A DNA stretch of 64,000 nt from Leptothrix discophora. Its GTDB lineage: Bacteria; Pseudomonadota; Gammaproteobacteria; Burkholderiales; Burkholderiaceae_C. The notes beneath the pieces were generated by a model that saw only the letters and a list, made by a program, of their open reading frames with translations, was not told the DNA's origin and made no database searches. Of this stretch, positions 40,225-51,113 are shown piece by piece. Positions within the stretch are counted from its first letter, which is position 1; each line of letters starts with the position of its first letter. The position numbers and the translations under genes were made by a program. The stretch spans positions 152,374-216,373 of the forward strand of contig NZ_JAUZEE010000002.1 of the NCBI RefSeq assembly GCF_030705305.1. Reading direction: 5' to 3'.

Positions 40225-41538
40225 TCAGCCGCGATCGATCAGGATCGCGCGGAAGTCGTTCACGTTGGTCAGCGTCGGGCCGGTCACGACCGCGTCGCCC
40301 AGGGCCTCGAAGAAGCCGTGGCCGTTGTTGTCGGCCAGCTGGTCCAGCGGCTTCAGGCCCTGTGACCAGGCGCGGCCGAGCGTGTCGGGGTCGATCAGCG
40401 CACCGGCGGTCTCCTCCTGGCCGTCGACGCCGTCGGTGTCGCCCATCAGCGCGTGCACGCCGCGCTGGCCGTTCAGCGCGATGGCGCAGGACAGCAGGCA
40501 TTCGACGTTGCGGCCGCCGCGGCCCTTGCCACGCACGGTCACCGTCGTCTCGCCGCCGGACAGCAGCACGCAGGGCGGCGCGAAGGGCTGGCTGCGGCGG
40601 GCGATCTGCAGGGCCATGCCGGCGAGGACCTTGCCGACGTCGCGCGCCTCGCCCTCGATCGCGTCGCCCAGGATCAGCGGCGTGTAGCCGCTGTCGCGGG
40701 CCACGGCGGCGGCCGCTTCCAGCGCCATCTGCGGCGTGGCGACCATGCGGGTCTCGCAGCCCGCCAGGCACGGGTCGTCGGGCTTGACCGACTCGCCGCG
40801 GCCACTGTCCAGCAGCTCGCGCACCGCCTCGGGCAGGTCGATGCCGTAGCGCCGCACGATGCCCCGCGCGTCCTCGCAGGTGCTGGCATCGCCGACGGTC
40901 GGACCGGAGGCGATGTCGGCCGGCTGGTCACCCGGCACGTCCGAGATCAGCAGCGTCAGCACCCGGGCCGGGTGGCAGGCGGCGGCCAGCCGGCCGCCCT
41001 TGATGGCCGACAGGTGGCGACGCACCACGTTCATCTCGCCGATGGTCGCGCCCGAGGCCAGCAGCGCCCGGTTGACCGCCTGCTTGTCGGCCAGCGTCAG
41101 GCCTGGCAGCGGCAGTGGCAGCAGCGACGAGCCGCCGCCCGAGATCAGGCACAGCACGGTGTCTTCCGGACCCAGGCTGCGGGCCAGCGCGAGCAGCCGT
41201 CCGGCCGCCGCCAGCCCGGCGTCGTCGGGCACCGGATGGGCCGCCTCGACGATCTCGATGCGCTGGCACGGCACCGCGTAGCCGTAGCGCGTGACGACCA
41301 GGCCGCTGAGCTGCGACAGCTCGCCCGGCCAGGCCCGCTCGACCGCCTGCGCCATCGCCGCCGACGCCTTGCCCGCGCCGATCACCACCAGCCGCCCGTT
41401 GGGCAGCGAGGCGGGATCCGGCAGGTGCGGCGCGATGCAGACCTCGGGTTGCGCCGAGGCGATCGCGGCCTCGAACATCCGGCGCAGCAGCGTGCGCGCG
41501 GGCAGGTGGTTGGTGATGTCGCCGTGCATGGGAAACAT
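40225..41538 (-). CDS. ttuD: Glycerate 2-kinase / hydroxypyruvate reductase family (TtuD, MOFRL)
   Basis: The product has 437 residues, with the DUF4147 N-terminal domain (VVIGAGKASAAMAQAVE near 50, and CLISGGGSSLLPLPLPGLTLADK near 128) and the C-terminal MOFRL domain (GETTVTVRGKGRGGRNVECLLSCAI, MGDTDGVDGQEETAGALID). Members phosphorylate glycerate to 2-phosphoglycerate, though some were first named hydroxypyruvate reductases. Here it would end the glyoxylate route made by gcl, hyi and glxR, feeding glycolysis. It lies 6 bp after the glxR stop in the same operon. Confidence 0.9.
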   Translation of the reverse strand: MFPMHGDITNHLPARTLLRRMFEAAIASAQPEVCIAPHLPDPASLPNGRLVVIGAGKASAAMAQAVERAWPGELSQLSGLVVTRYGYAVPCQRIEIVEAAHPVPDDAGLAAAGRLLALARSLGPEDTVLCLISGGGSSLLPLPLPGLTLADKQAVNRALLASGATIGEMNVVRRHLSAIKGGRLAAACHPARVLTLLISDVPGDQPADIASGPTVGDASTCEDARGIVRRYGIDLPEAVRELLDSGRGESVKPDDPCLAGCETRMVATPQMALEAAAAVARDSGYTPLILGDAIEGEARDVGKVLAGMALQIARRSQPFAPPCVLLSGGETTVTVRGKGRGGRNVECLLSCAIALNGQRGVHALMGDTDGVDGQEETAGALIDPDTLGRAWSQGLKPLDQLADNNGHGFFEALGDAVVTGPTLTNVNDFRAILIDRG

Positions 41539-41544
41539 CCTAGG

Positions 41545-42459
41545 TCAGCGGCCCGACCCGATCTCGAAGTTCGCCATCTTTTCCAGCGCCCGCACCATCG
41601 CCGAGTGGTCCCAGCCCTTGCCGCCGTGCGCGGCGCAGGCGTTGAACAGCTCCTGCGCGGTCGCGGTGTTGGGCAGGCTGACGCCCAGGGCGCGGGCGCT
41701 GCTCAGCGCGAGGTTCAGGTCCTTCTGGTGCAGCTCGATGCGGAAGCCCGGCTCGAAGGTGCGCTTGACCATGCGCTCGCCGTGCACCTCCAGGATGCGG
41801 CTGGCCGCGAAGCCGCCCATCAGCGCCTGGCGCACCTTGGCCGGATCGGCACCGGCCTTGGCCGCGAACAGCAGGGCCTCGCCGACCGCCTCGATGTTGA
41901 GCGCGACGATGATCTGGTTGGCGACCTTGGCGGTCTGGCCGTCGCCGTGGCCGCCGACCCGGGTGATGTTCTTGCCCACCGTCTCGAACAGCGGCCGGAT
42001 GCGCTCGAACACCGCCTCGCCGCCGCCGACCATGATGGACAGCGTGGCGTTGCGCGCGCCGACCTCGCCGCCCGAGACCGGCGCGTCCAGGTGGTCCGCG
42101 CCGAGTGCCTCGATGCGCGCGGCCATGTCCTTCGTGGCAATCGGCGAGATCGAGCTCATGTCGACCACCGTGGCGCGCGCCGCGCCGGCCGGTCGCTGCC
42201 TCAGGCCCTCGGCGATGCCGCCGCCGCCGAACAGCACGGCCTCGACGTCGGGCGTGTCGGGCAGCATGGTGACGATCACGTCGGCGCGCTGCGCCACCTC
42301 GGCCGCGCTGGCGCAGCGCGTCGCCGGGCTGTCGACGATGGCCGGCGGCAGCTTGCTGCGGGCGAACACGAAGACCTGGTGGCCGGCGGCGATCAGGTGG
42401 CCGCACATCGGCGCGCCCATGATGCCCAGGCCGATGAAGCCGATGCGTTGCTGAGTCAT
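41545..42459 (-). CDS. glxR: 2-hydroxy-3-oxopropionate (tartronate semialdehyde) reductase
   Basis: The product has 304 residues in the beta-hydroxyacid dehydrogenase family. The NAD(P)-binding motif is GFIGLGIMGAPM at 6-17. The substrate-binding signature DAPVSGGEVGARN is near residue 118, and the catalytic lysine lies in GGHGDGQTAKVANQIIV near 168. It reduces tartronate semialdehyde to D-glycerate. The neighbouring carboligase makes the substrate and the kinase uses the product. It lies 53 bp after the hydroxypyruvate isomerase gene. Confidence 0.93.
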   Translation of the reverse strand: MTQQRIGFIGLGIMGAPMCGHLIAAGHQVFVFARSKLPPAIVDSPATRCASAAEVAQRADVIVTMLPDTPDVEAVLFGGGGIAEGLRQRPAGAARATVVDMSSISPIATKDMAARIEALGADHLDAPVSGGEVGARNATLSIMVGGGEAVFERIRPLFETVGKNITRVGGHGDGQTAKVANQIIVALNIEAVGEALLFAAKAGADPAKVRQALMGGFAASRILEVHGERMVKRTFEPGFRIELHQKDLNLALSSARALGVSLPNTATAQELFNACAAHGGKGWDHSAMVRALEKMANFEIGSGR

Positions 42460-42512
42460 GTGGGGTCTCCTCTCGATGATTTGTCGTGTCGTGTCGTGGC
42501 GCGTTCAGTGGC

Positions 42513-43292
42513 TCACCTTGTGAGCCTGTCGAGCCATCCCAGGCCGGCGACGGTGGTGGTCGCGGGCTTGTACTCGCAGCCGACCCAGCCGCGGTAGCCG
42601 ATCGCATCGAGGTGCCGGAACAGGAAGTCGTGCGCGATCTCGCCGGTGCCGGGCTCGTGGCGGCCGGGGTTGTCGGCGATCTGGACATGGCCGATGCGCG
42701 CGAGGTGGCGGCTCAGCGTGCCGCACAGCTCGCCCTCCATGCGCTGGGCGTGGTAGCAGTCGAACTGGACCTTGGCGTTGGCCGCGCCGACCTCGTCGAG
42801 GATGTCCAGCGCCTGCGCGGTGCGGCTGACATGGAAGCCTGGGATGTCGAAGGTGTTGATCGGCTCGATCAGCAGGCCCAGCCCGGCCTTGGCGAGTTCG
42901 CTGGCCGCGAAGCGCAGGTTGCCGACCAGCGTGGCGCGCAGCACCCGCTCGTCCGCACCCAGCGGCGCGATGCCGGCCAGGCAGTTCAGCTGCGGCACGC
43001 CCAGCGTGCGGGCGTAGCCGATGGCGCGGGCCACGCCGTCGCGGAACTCGTCGACGCGGTCGGGCAGGCAGGCGATGCCGCGCTCGCCGCCGGCCCAGTC
43101 GCCGGCCGGCAGGTTGTGCAGCACCATCGTCAGGTCATGGGCTTCGAGCTGGGCCCGCACGACCTCGGCCGGATGCTCGTAGGGGAACTGGACCTCGACG
43201 GCGCGGAAGCCGGCCGCAGCGGCGGCGGCGTAGCGCTCGATCATCGGCACCTCGGTGAACAGCATCGAGAGGTTGGCGCTGAAGCGGGGCAT
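42513..43292 (-). CDS. hyi: Hydroxypyruvate isomerase
   Basis: The product has 259 residues of TIM-barrel AP-endonuclease-2 type, starting MPRFSANLSMLFTEVPMIERYAAAAAAGFRAVEVQFPYE. The two conserved acidic positions fall in LLIEPINTFDIPGF and the closing GCEYKP. Hyi interconverts hydroxypyruvate and tartronate semialdehyde. It stands right after gcl, as in gcl-hyi-glxR clusters of many Proteobacteria. The gap of 69 bp to gcl leaves room for its own ribosome site only. Confidence 0.93.
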   Translation of the reverse strand: MPRFSANLSMLFTEVPMIERYAAAAAAGFRAVEVQFPYEHPAEVVRAQLEAHDLTMVLHNLPAGDWAGGERGIACLPDRVDEFRDGVARAIGYARTLGVPQLNCLAGIAPLGADERVLRATLVGNLRFAASELAKAGLGLLIEPINTFDIPGFHVSRTAQALDILDEVGAANAKVQFDCYHAQRMEGELCGTLSRHLARIGHVQIADNPGRHEPGTGEIAHDFLFRHLDAIGYRGWVGCEYKPATTTVAGLGWLDRLTR

Positions 43293-43361
43293 GGGACGTC
43301 CTGTGTTCGGGTGGGGTCGGGGGAATGTTCTGTCGGCGCCGGATTCTCTGGCCCGGCGCGT

Positions 43362-45158
<1,797 letters not shown>

Positions 45159-45337
45159 CGCGTTGCTCCAGTTGTGGTTGACACCGACTGGGACGGATGG
45201 TGGCGAAGACCCCGCCTGCACAGAAGCGCAGGCTGGGCATTCCGGCCATTCCGGGGAGGAATGGGGCGGGGCAGGAAAGGTGGGCTTCCGGCTGCCTCCG
45301 AATCGAACCACCGCTGCGGCGCGCGCACGCCCGGCGC

Positions 45338-45374
45338 ACAAGGAAAAGCCCGCTGTGTGCGGGCTTTTCCTTGT
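45338..45374 (-). terminator. Perfect 16-bp hairpin between tautomerase gene and gcl
   Basis: Arms 45338-45353 and 45359-45374 are perfect inverted repeats with a 5-base loop. Each arm contains AAAAG or CTTTT, so read on either strand the end is T-rich. It lies 22 bp downstream of the tautomerase stop codon and separates the purine half of the block from gcl. Confidence 0.7.
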
Positions 45375-45396
45375 GTCCAGGGGCCGGGCTTCCGGG

Positions 45397-45609
45397 TCAA
45401 CCCGCCGAGGCCGGCGGTGCCGCCATCTTGTCCAGCCACAGCTCGCCGCCGGTGGCCCAGTCGTGGCGTTCGATGTCGAAGAACACGACGTCGACGCTCG
45501 ATGCGTTGCCGCCGAGGGTGCGGACGGTGGCTTCGGTCAGGGCGGCGGCCAGGGCGCGCTTCTGCTCGACGGTGCGGCCGGTCATCAGTTCGACGCGGAT
45601 GGTGGGCAT
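45397..45609 (-). CDS. 4-oxalocrotonate tautomerase-family small protein
   Basis: The product has 70 residues beginning [27 protein letters not shown]. Pro2, exposed after removal of Met, is the catalytic base of the family. Arg12 and Lys18 sit at the usual conserved places. Such proteins tautomerise or hydrolyse small enol/keto acids and act as oligomers. Its position within a purine and glyoxylate operon suggests a ring-opening intermediate as substrate, but that is inference. It lies 38 bp downstream of the deaminase gene and is followed by a strong hairpin. Confidence 0.85.
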   Translation of the reverse strand: MPTIRVELMTGRTVEQKRALAAALTEATVRTLGGNASSVDVVFFDIERHDWATGGELWLDKMAAPPASAG

Positions 45610-45647
45610 GGGTCAGGACTCCTGAGGGTCGTGGTTGGGAGCCGGGA

Positions 45648-47012
45648 TCATGCCTCGACCAGCGCGGTCGCGAGGCGGTTGTGGCGCTCGATCAGGCGCG
45701 GCAGGTCGACCGTGGCCAGCACGCCGTCACGCACCACCACGCGGCCGTGCACGATGCTGTGCTGCACGCGCGGCACGTGGCAGAAGAACAGCGCGGCCAG
45801 CGGGTCGTGGTGGGCACCGGCCAGGCCGATGGTGTCGAGCGGGAAGGTCACCAGGTCGGCGCTCATGCCCGGCGCCAGCGCGCCGATGTCGTCGCGGTTG
45901 AGCACCTGGGCGCCGCCGAGCGTGGCGATCTCCAGCACCTCGCGGGCGGTCATCGCGGTCGGTCCCTTGAGCGGGCCGTGCGAGACGCGTTGCAGCAGCA
46001 GCGCCAGGCGGGCCTCGTCGAGCATGTGGCCGCTGTCGTTGCTGGCCGAGCCGTCGACCGCGAGCGAGACCTTCACGCCGGCGTCGCGCATCGCCCGGAT
46101 CGGCGCGGCGCCCGAGGCGAGCCGCATGTTCGAGCCCGGGCAGTGCGAGATGCCGGTGCCCGTGCGCGCGAACAGCGCGATGCCGGCCTCGTCGAGCTTG
46201 ACGCAGTGGGCATGCCAGACGTCCGGGCCGACCCAGCCGAGCTGCTCGGCGTATTCGGCCGGCGTGCAGCCGAAGGTCTCGCGCGTGTAGGCGATGTCGT
46301 TGTCGTTCTCGGCCAGGTGGGTGTGCAGCGACACACCGTGCTGGCGCGCCAGCAGCGCCGCATCGCGCATCAGCTCGCGGCTGACCGAGAAGGGCGAGCA
46401 GGGTGCGACCACCACGCGCTGCATCGCGTGGCGGGCCGGGTCGTGCCAGCGCTCGATCACGCGCTGGGTGTCGGCGAGGATGTCGGCTTCGCGCTCGACC
46501 ACCCGGTCCGGCGGCAGGCCACCCTGGCTCTGGCCGACGCTCATCGAACCGCGCGAGGCATGGAAGCGCATGCCGATCTCGCGCGCCGCCTCCAGCGTGT
46601 CGTCCAGCCGCACGCCGTTGGGGTAGATGTAGAGGTGGTCGGCGCTGGTGGTGCAGCCCGACAGCAGCAGCTCGGCCATGGCCGTCTGGGTCGACACGTG
46701 CGCGTGCTCGGGCGTCAGGCCCGCCCAGATCGGGTAGAGCGTGCGCAGCCACTGGAACAGCTCGCAGTCCTGCGCCGGGCGCACCACGCGCGTCAGCGAC
46801 TGGTACATGTGGTGGTGCGTGTTGACCAGGCCGGGGATGACGACCTGGCCGCGCGCATCGATCACCTCGTCGGCCTGCGCGGGCAGCTGATCGCTCGGGC
46901 CGACCTGCTCGATCACGTGGTCGCGGATGAAGACGGCGCCGTCGGGTATCTCGCGGCGCTGCGCGTCCATCGTGACGAGCAGGGTGGCATGGCGGATCAG
47001 GAGCGTGGTCAT
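45648..47012 (-). CDS. 8-oxoguanine deaminase-like amidohydrolase
   Basis: The ATG at 47012 (MTTLLIRHATLLVTMDAQRRE) gives 454 residues. It is an amidohydrolase-superfamily enzyme with metal motif NTHHHMYQSL near residue 62, HTHLAEN near 238, and LAVDGSASNDSGHM near 325. The family includes guanine deaminase, 8-oxoguanine deaminase and the triazine hydrolases. The sequence pattern (HMYQSLTRVVRPAQDCELFQWL, ASRGSMSVGQSQGGLPPD) resembles the 8-oxoguanine deaminase branch, which makes urate. That fits the urate oxidase gene and permease next to it. Start and function are well supported; exact substrate is inferred. Confidence 0.85.
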   Translation of the reverse strand: MTTLLIRHATLLVTMDAQRREIPDGAVFIRDHVIEQVGPSDQLPAQADEVIDARGQVVIPGLVNTHHHMYQSLTRVVRPAQDCELFQWLRTLYPIWAGLTPEHAHVSTQTAMAELLLSGCTTSADHLYIYPNGVRLDDTLEAAREIGMRFHASRGSMSVGQSQGGLPPDRVVEREADILADTQRVIERWHDPARHAMQRVVVAPCSPFSVSRELMRDAALLARQHGVSLHTHLAENDNDIAYTRETFGCTPAEYAEQLGWVGPDVWHAHCVKLDEAGIALFARTGTGISHCPGSNMRLASGAAPIRAMRDAGVKVSLAVDGSASNDSGHMLDEARLALLLQRVSHGPLKGPTAMTAREVLEIATLGGAQVLNRDDIGALAPGMSADLVTFPLDTIGLAGAHHDPLAALFFCHVPRVQHSIVHGRVVVRDGVLATVDLPRLIERHNRLATALVEA

Positions 47013-47028
47013 GTGGGTTCCGTCGACG

Positions 47029-48510
47029 TCAGTGACCGCCTTCGGCCTGCATCGCGGCGATGCGGGCCTCGCGTTCGCCGGCCTCGGCCGAGCCGCCACC
47101 GTTGAAGAACAGGTTGAGCACGACCGCCGAGATCGTCGTCAGCAGGATGCCCGACTCCAGCAGCGGGTGCAGCCCGTGCGGCATGTGCTGCGTCCACGCT
47201 GGCGCGACCAGCGGGATCATGCCCGCACTGATCGACACCGCGACGATGTAGAGGTTGTTCTTGTTGGCCTTGTAGTCGACGCCCGCGAGGATGCGCACGC
47301 CGGTCGCCGCGACCATGCCGAACATCACCAGGCCGGCGCCGCCGAGCACGAACTGCGGCAGCGACTCGACCAGCGCGGCCATCTTCGGGATCAGGCCCAG
47401 CACGATCAGGATGATGCCGCCGGCGACGCAGACGAAGCGGCTGCGCACGCCGGTCACGCCGACCAGGCCGACGTTCTGCGAGAAGCTGGTGTACGGGAAG
47501 GTGTTGAAGATGCCGCCGATCAGCGTGCCCAGGCCGTCGGTGCGCAGGCCGGCGGCCAGGCTCTGCGAGGTCAGCTTGCGACCGGTCAGGTCGCTCAGCG
47601 CGAGGAACATGCCGGTCGACTCGATGAAGGTCACGATCATCACCAGCACCATCGTGGCGATCAGCACCGGGTCGAAGATCGGCATGCCGAAGGAGAAGGG
47701 CAGCACGAGGTCGAACCAGTGCGCGCTCGCGACCTTGCCGAAGGTCATCTTGCCGGCCAGCGTGGCGACCACGCCGCCGATCACGATGCCCAGCAGCACG
47801 GAGATGTTGGCGATGAAGCCACGGCCGTACTTGGCGATCAGCAGGATGCAGGCGAGCACGAACAGCGCGATGGCCATGTTGTCCAGCGCCGCGTAGTTCG
47901 GGTTCGGGATCATCGGCGCGGCGCCCACCGGCAGCGCGGTGCCGGCGGCCTTGGCGTTGGCCACCGCCTGGAGGTGCGCCGGGTCGGGGATCTTGGCCAG
48001 GAAGGCCGGTCCGCCCATGGCCCAGCCGATGCCCACGCGCATCAGGCTGATGCCGATGATCGCGATGATGGTGCCGGTCACCACCGGCGGGAAGAAGCGC
48101 AGCATGCGGCTGGCCAGCGGCGCGATCACCATGCCGATCACGCCCGCCGCGATGATGGCGCCGAAGATCGTGCGTGCGCCGTCCAGGCCCGGCATGGACT
48201 CGGCCATGGCCACCATCGGGCCGACGGCGGCGAAGGTCACGCCCATCATCACCGGCAGGCGGATGCCGAACCACTGCGTCACGCCCAGCGACTGGATCAG
48301 CGTGACGATGCCGCAGCAGAACAGGTCGGCCGAGATCAGCAGCGCGACCTGCTCGGGGCTGAGCTTGAGCGCACGCCCGACGATCAGCGGCACCGCGATG
48401 GCGCCGGCATACATCACCAGCACGTGCTGGAAGCCCAGCGCGACCAGGCGCGGCGTGGGCAGCTTCTCGTCGACCGGGTGCACGCCCGTGTCCTTCGTGG
48501 TGTCGGTCAT
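47029..48510 (-). CDS. Purine/nucleobase:cation symporter-2 (NCS2, UacT/XanQ-like)
   Basis: The product has 493 residues with about fourteen hydrophobic helices. NCS2 motifs include RLVALGFQHVLVMYAGAIAVPLI at the start, with the conserved QH of helix 1, and TFIESTGMFLALSDLTGR near 285. The signature NVGLVGVTGVRSRFVCVAGG is near 330. Members take up xanthine or urate with protons. Its place between a urate oxidase and an 8-oxoguanine deaminase gene suggests urate or xanthine uptake. Only 16 bp separate it from the deaminase gene. Confidence 0.92.
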   Translation of the reverse strand: MTDTTKDTGVHPVDEKLPTPRLVALGFQHVLVMYAGAIAVPLIVGRALKLSPEQVALLISADLFCCGIVTLIQSLGVTQWFGIRLPVMMGVTFAAVGPMVAMAESMPGLDGARTIFGAIIAAGVIGMVIAPLASRMLRFFPPVVTGTIIAIIGISLMRVGIGWAMGGPAFLAKIPDPAHLQAVANAKAAGTALPVGAAPMIPNPNYAALDNMAIALFVLACILLIAKYGRGFIANISVLLGIVIGGVVATLAGKMTFGKVASAHWFDLVLPFSFGMPIFDPVLIATMVLVMIVTFIESTGMFLALSDLTGRKLTSQSLAAGLRTDGLGTLIGGIFNTFPYTSFSQNVGLVGVTGVRSRFVCVAGGIILIVLGLIPKMAALVESLPQFVLGGAGLVMFGMVAATGVRILAGVDYKANKNNLYIVAVSISAGMIPLVAPAWTQHMPHGLHPLLESGILLTTISAVVLNLFFNGGGSAEAGEREARIAAMQAEGGH

Positions 48511-48597
48511 CTTCGTGTCTCCTCGTGCCCGTCAAGGCGGGTCATCTGTGGATCGTCGGTGGGACTGCGGGGGGTGGGCGTGAGGCGGTGCGACCGG

Positions 48598-49803
48598 TCA
48601 GGGCGCCGGTGCGCCGGCCTCGAACCAGCGCTGGATGAGCGCCCGTTCGTCGTCGGTGATCTGGGTGGCGTTGTTCATCGGCATGAGCTTGAGCACGACC
48701 GCCTGCTGGTACACGGCCTGCGCATGCTGCTTGACGAGATCGGGCGTGTGCAGCGCGATGCCCTTGTTCTGGAGCTGTTCGTTGTGGCACATCACGCAGC
48801 GTTGCTGCATCACCGGGGCGATCAGGTCATAGCTCACCGGCTGAGCCTGCGCGGCCTTCTGGGCGGCGGTCTGCGGCGCGGGTGCCAGCCAGATCACCAG
48901 GCCCAGCAGCACCAGCACGCCGGCACCGGCCTGTTCCCAGGGCACGCGCTTGCCCAGCACCAGGGCCTTGTGGCGGGCCACGAAGCTGTGGCGGATCAGT
49001 GCGCCGGCCAGCATCAGGAGCACCAGCACCAGCCAGTTGTGCGTGCCCTGGTAGAGCCAGCCGTAGTGGTTGGACAGCATCGCGATCAGCACCGGCAGCG
49101 TGAAGTAGGTGTTGTGCACGCTGCGCTGCTTGGCACGCTGGCCGTGGATCGGGTCGACCGGCTGGCCGGCCTTCATCTGCGCGATCACGGTGCGCTGGCC
49201 GGGGATGATCCAGAAGAACACGTTGGCGCTCATGGCCGTGGCGATCATCGCGCCCATCAGCAGGAAGGCCGCCCGGCCGGCGAACAGCTGGCAGGCCAGC
49301 CAGCTCGCCGCGACGATGAACACGGTCACGCCCAGGCCGACCAGCAGGTCGCCGTTCTTCTTGCGGCCGAGGCTGCGGCAGATCAGGTCGTAGACGATCC
49401 AGAACGCCGCCAGGAAGCCCAGCGCCGCGCCGATGGCCAGGCCCGGCGACCAGTCGTGCACGCGCTTGTCGACCAGGAAGGTGCCGGCATTGAACAGGTA
49501 GAGCACCGTGAACAGCCCGAAGCCGCTCAGCCAGGTGCTGTAGCTTTCCCAGAAGAACCAGTGCAGGTTCTGCGGCAGCGACTTCGGCGCGACGAGGTAC
49601 TTCTGCGGGTTGTAGAAGCCACCGCCGTGGACCGCCCACAGCTCGCCGTCGACGCCCTTGCCGACCAGGTCCGGCGCGGTCGGCCGGGTCAGGCTGTTGT
49701 CGAGAAAGACGAAGTAGAACGACGAGCCGATCCAGGCGATAGCCGTGATGACGTGGACCCAGCGCAGCAGCAGGTTGGCCCAGTCGAGAAGGTAGGTTTC
49801 CAT
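48598..49803 (-). CDS. puuD: Membrane urate oxidase PuuD with C-terminal cytochrome c domain
   Basis: The product has 401 residues. About eight hydrophobic helices (DUF989/urate hydroxylase PuuD type) begin with WANLLLRWVHVITAIAWIGSSFYFVFLDNSL. The C-terminal cytochrome c domain has the heme site CVMCH, with later Met residues in LKLMPMNNATQIT as axial ligand candidates. Such proteins oxidise urate to 5-hydroxyisourate and pass electrons to the respiratory chain rather than making hydrogen peroxide. It is the first gene of the block. No hydroxyisourate hydrolase, OHCU decarboxylase or allantoinase is seen in the window. Confidence 0.93.
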   Translation of the reverse strand: METYLLDWANLLLRWVHVITAIAWIGSSFYFVFLDNSLTRPTAPDLVGKGVDGELWAVHGGGFYNPQKYLVAPKSLPQNLHWFFWESYSTWLSGFGLFTVLYLFNAGTFLVDKRVHDWSPGLAIGAALGFLAAFWIVYDLICRSLGRKKNGDLLVGLGVTVFIVAASWLACQLFAGRAAFLLMGAMIATAMSANVFFWIIPGQRTVIAQMKAGQPVDPIHGQRAKQRSVHNTYFTLPVLIAMLSNHYGWLYQGTHNWLVLVLLMLAGALIRHSFVARHKALVLGKRVPWEQAGAGVLVLLGLVIWLAPAPQTAAQKAAQAQPVSYDLIAPVMQQRCVMCHNEQLQNKGIALHTPDLVKQHAQAVYQQAVVLKLMPMNNATQITDDERALIQRWFEAGAPAP

Positions 49804-50097
49804 CGCGTCCTCACGCTGTGCGTCCCCCTGAACCGATCAGGGGCACGCGGATGTGGGTGGGAAGGCGCCGCGCACGAGGCTGGGCACCTTCCCCTCACCA
49901 CAGCGGGCTCTGTGAGGAGCGAACGTCGCGACCGGGGCATCGGGGCGGTCCGGCTGGACTGCGTCGATGGCCGGGCTCCGCGGCGACATGGTGAAAAGTG
50001 TATACACATCCGTGCACGATGCAAGATCCGGATCGACCCTGATCCGTGGCCTGCGCGGCGATGGGCGGACGGCGACCGGCGTCGCGGCCTGCCGGCT
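49804..50097 (-). promoter_or_regulatory. Upstream region of the puuD block
   Basis: A 294-bp gap between the AEC transporter stop and the puuD start. It contains the palindrome GTGTATACAC (49998-50007). TGTATACA-cored palindromes are typical of FCD-type GntR regulators, which often control purine, allantoin or glyoxylate genes. The same stretch read on the minus strand gives TACAC-like -10 candidates, so a repressor could block the promoter there. No regulator gene is present in the window. Confidence 0.5.
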
Positions 50098-51009
50098 TCA
50101 GGTGCCTTGCAGCGCCGCGAACGCGACCATCGCCAGCGGCACGCTGAACATGCCCAGCAGGGTCGATGCGGTGACCAGGCCCGCCACGTACGGGCCGTCG
50201 CCGCCCATCCGGGCGGCCAGCACGTAGCAGCTCGAAGCCGTGGGCAGCGCGGCGTAGGCGAGCAGGATCTGTGCCTGTCCTGGCGGCAAGGCCAGCAGCA
50301 GGCCCAGGCCCAGGCCAGCGGCCGGCAGCACCAGGTGGCGGATCGCCAGCAGCGCGGCGGCCAGGCCGGGCGCCTTCTGCAGGCCGCCGAACTGCAGGCC
50401 CGCGCCGACCGCCATCAGGCCCAGCGGCAAGGCGGCCGCGCCGATGCGCGTGAGCGTGGTCTGCACCGGACCGGGCAGCACCAGACCGGCCTGGTTGGCG
50501 ACCAGGCCGGTCACGGTGGCGATGATCAGCGGGTTGCGCAGGACCTCGCGCAGCGTGTCGTGGCCGCCATGCCGGGCCAGCGACCAGACCGCGCCAAGGT
50601 TGCACAGCGGCACGCCCAGCGCGATCAGCAGCGCGACCCAGGCGACGCCTTGCGCGCCGCCGAGCCGTTCGGCCAGCGCCAGCGCGACATAGGAATTGAA
50701 GCGGAAGGCGACCTGCGCGCCCGAGGCCAGCCGCATCTCGTCGATGCCCGGCCAGCGCCGCATCAGCACGGTCAACGCGAAGCCGATGCCGAAGACCGCC
50801 ACGCCGCCGAAGGCCAGGTTGAGCGTCTCGCCCGGCGCCAGCGGGCTGCGCACGATGGACACGAACAGCAGCACCGGGAACAGCAGCCAGTAGACCAGCC
50901 GTTCGGCCGCGTTCCAGACGCTGCGGTCCAGCGCGGTATGGCGGCAGACCAGGAAGCCCAGCACGATGAGCAGGAAGTCGGGCAGCAGCAGCAGGGCGTG
51001 GGTCAGCAT
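50098..51009 (-). CDS. AEC (auxin efflux carrier) family permease
   Basis: The ATG at 51009 (MLTHALLLLPDFLLIVLGFLVCRH) gives 303 residues with about ten hydrophobic helices and the AEC pattern of a short inner-membrane carrier. The C-terminal region has LLALPPGQAQILLAYAALPTASSCYVLAARMGGD, which is the typical AEC helix 8-9 stretch. Members export or import dicarboxylates and aromatic acids. It stands alone on the minus strand, upstream of the puuD block, and diverges from a Bug receptor gene. The substrate is unknown. Confidence 0.85.
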   Translation of the reverse strand: MLTHALLLLPDFLLIVLGFLVCRHTALDRSVWNAAERLVYWLLFPVLLFVSIVRSPLAPGETLNLAFGGVAVFGIGFALTVLMRRWPGIDEMRLASGAQVAFRFNSYVALALAERLGGAQGVAWVALLIALGVPLCNLGAVWSLARHGGHDTLREVLRNPLIIATVTGLVANQAGLVLPGPVQTTLTRIGAAALPLGLMAVGAGLQFGGLQKAPGLAAALLAIRHLVLPAAGLGLGLLLALPPGQAQILLAYAALPTASSCYVLAARMGGDGPYVAGLVTASTLLGMFSVPLAMVAFAALQGT

Positions 51010-51113
51010 GGGCGGAAGCTTAGCGGCGGCTCGTGGTTTGCCCTTGTGCGCAGGAACCACAATGCGCGGCGATGCTTGCAGGTTGCAGCATCGGCCATCG
51101 CCGGGAGAACCCC

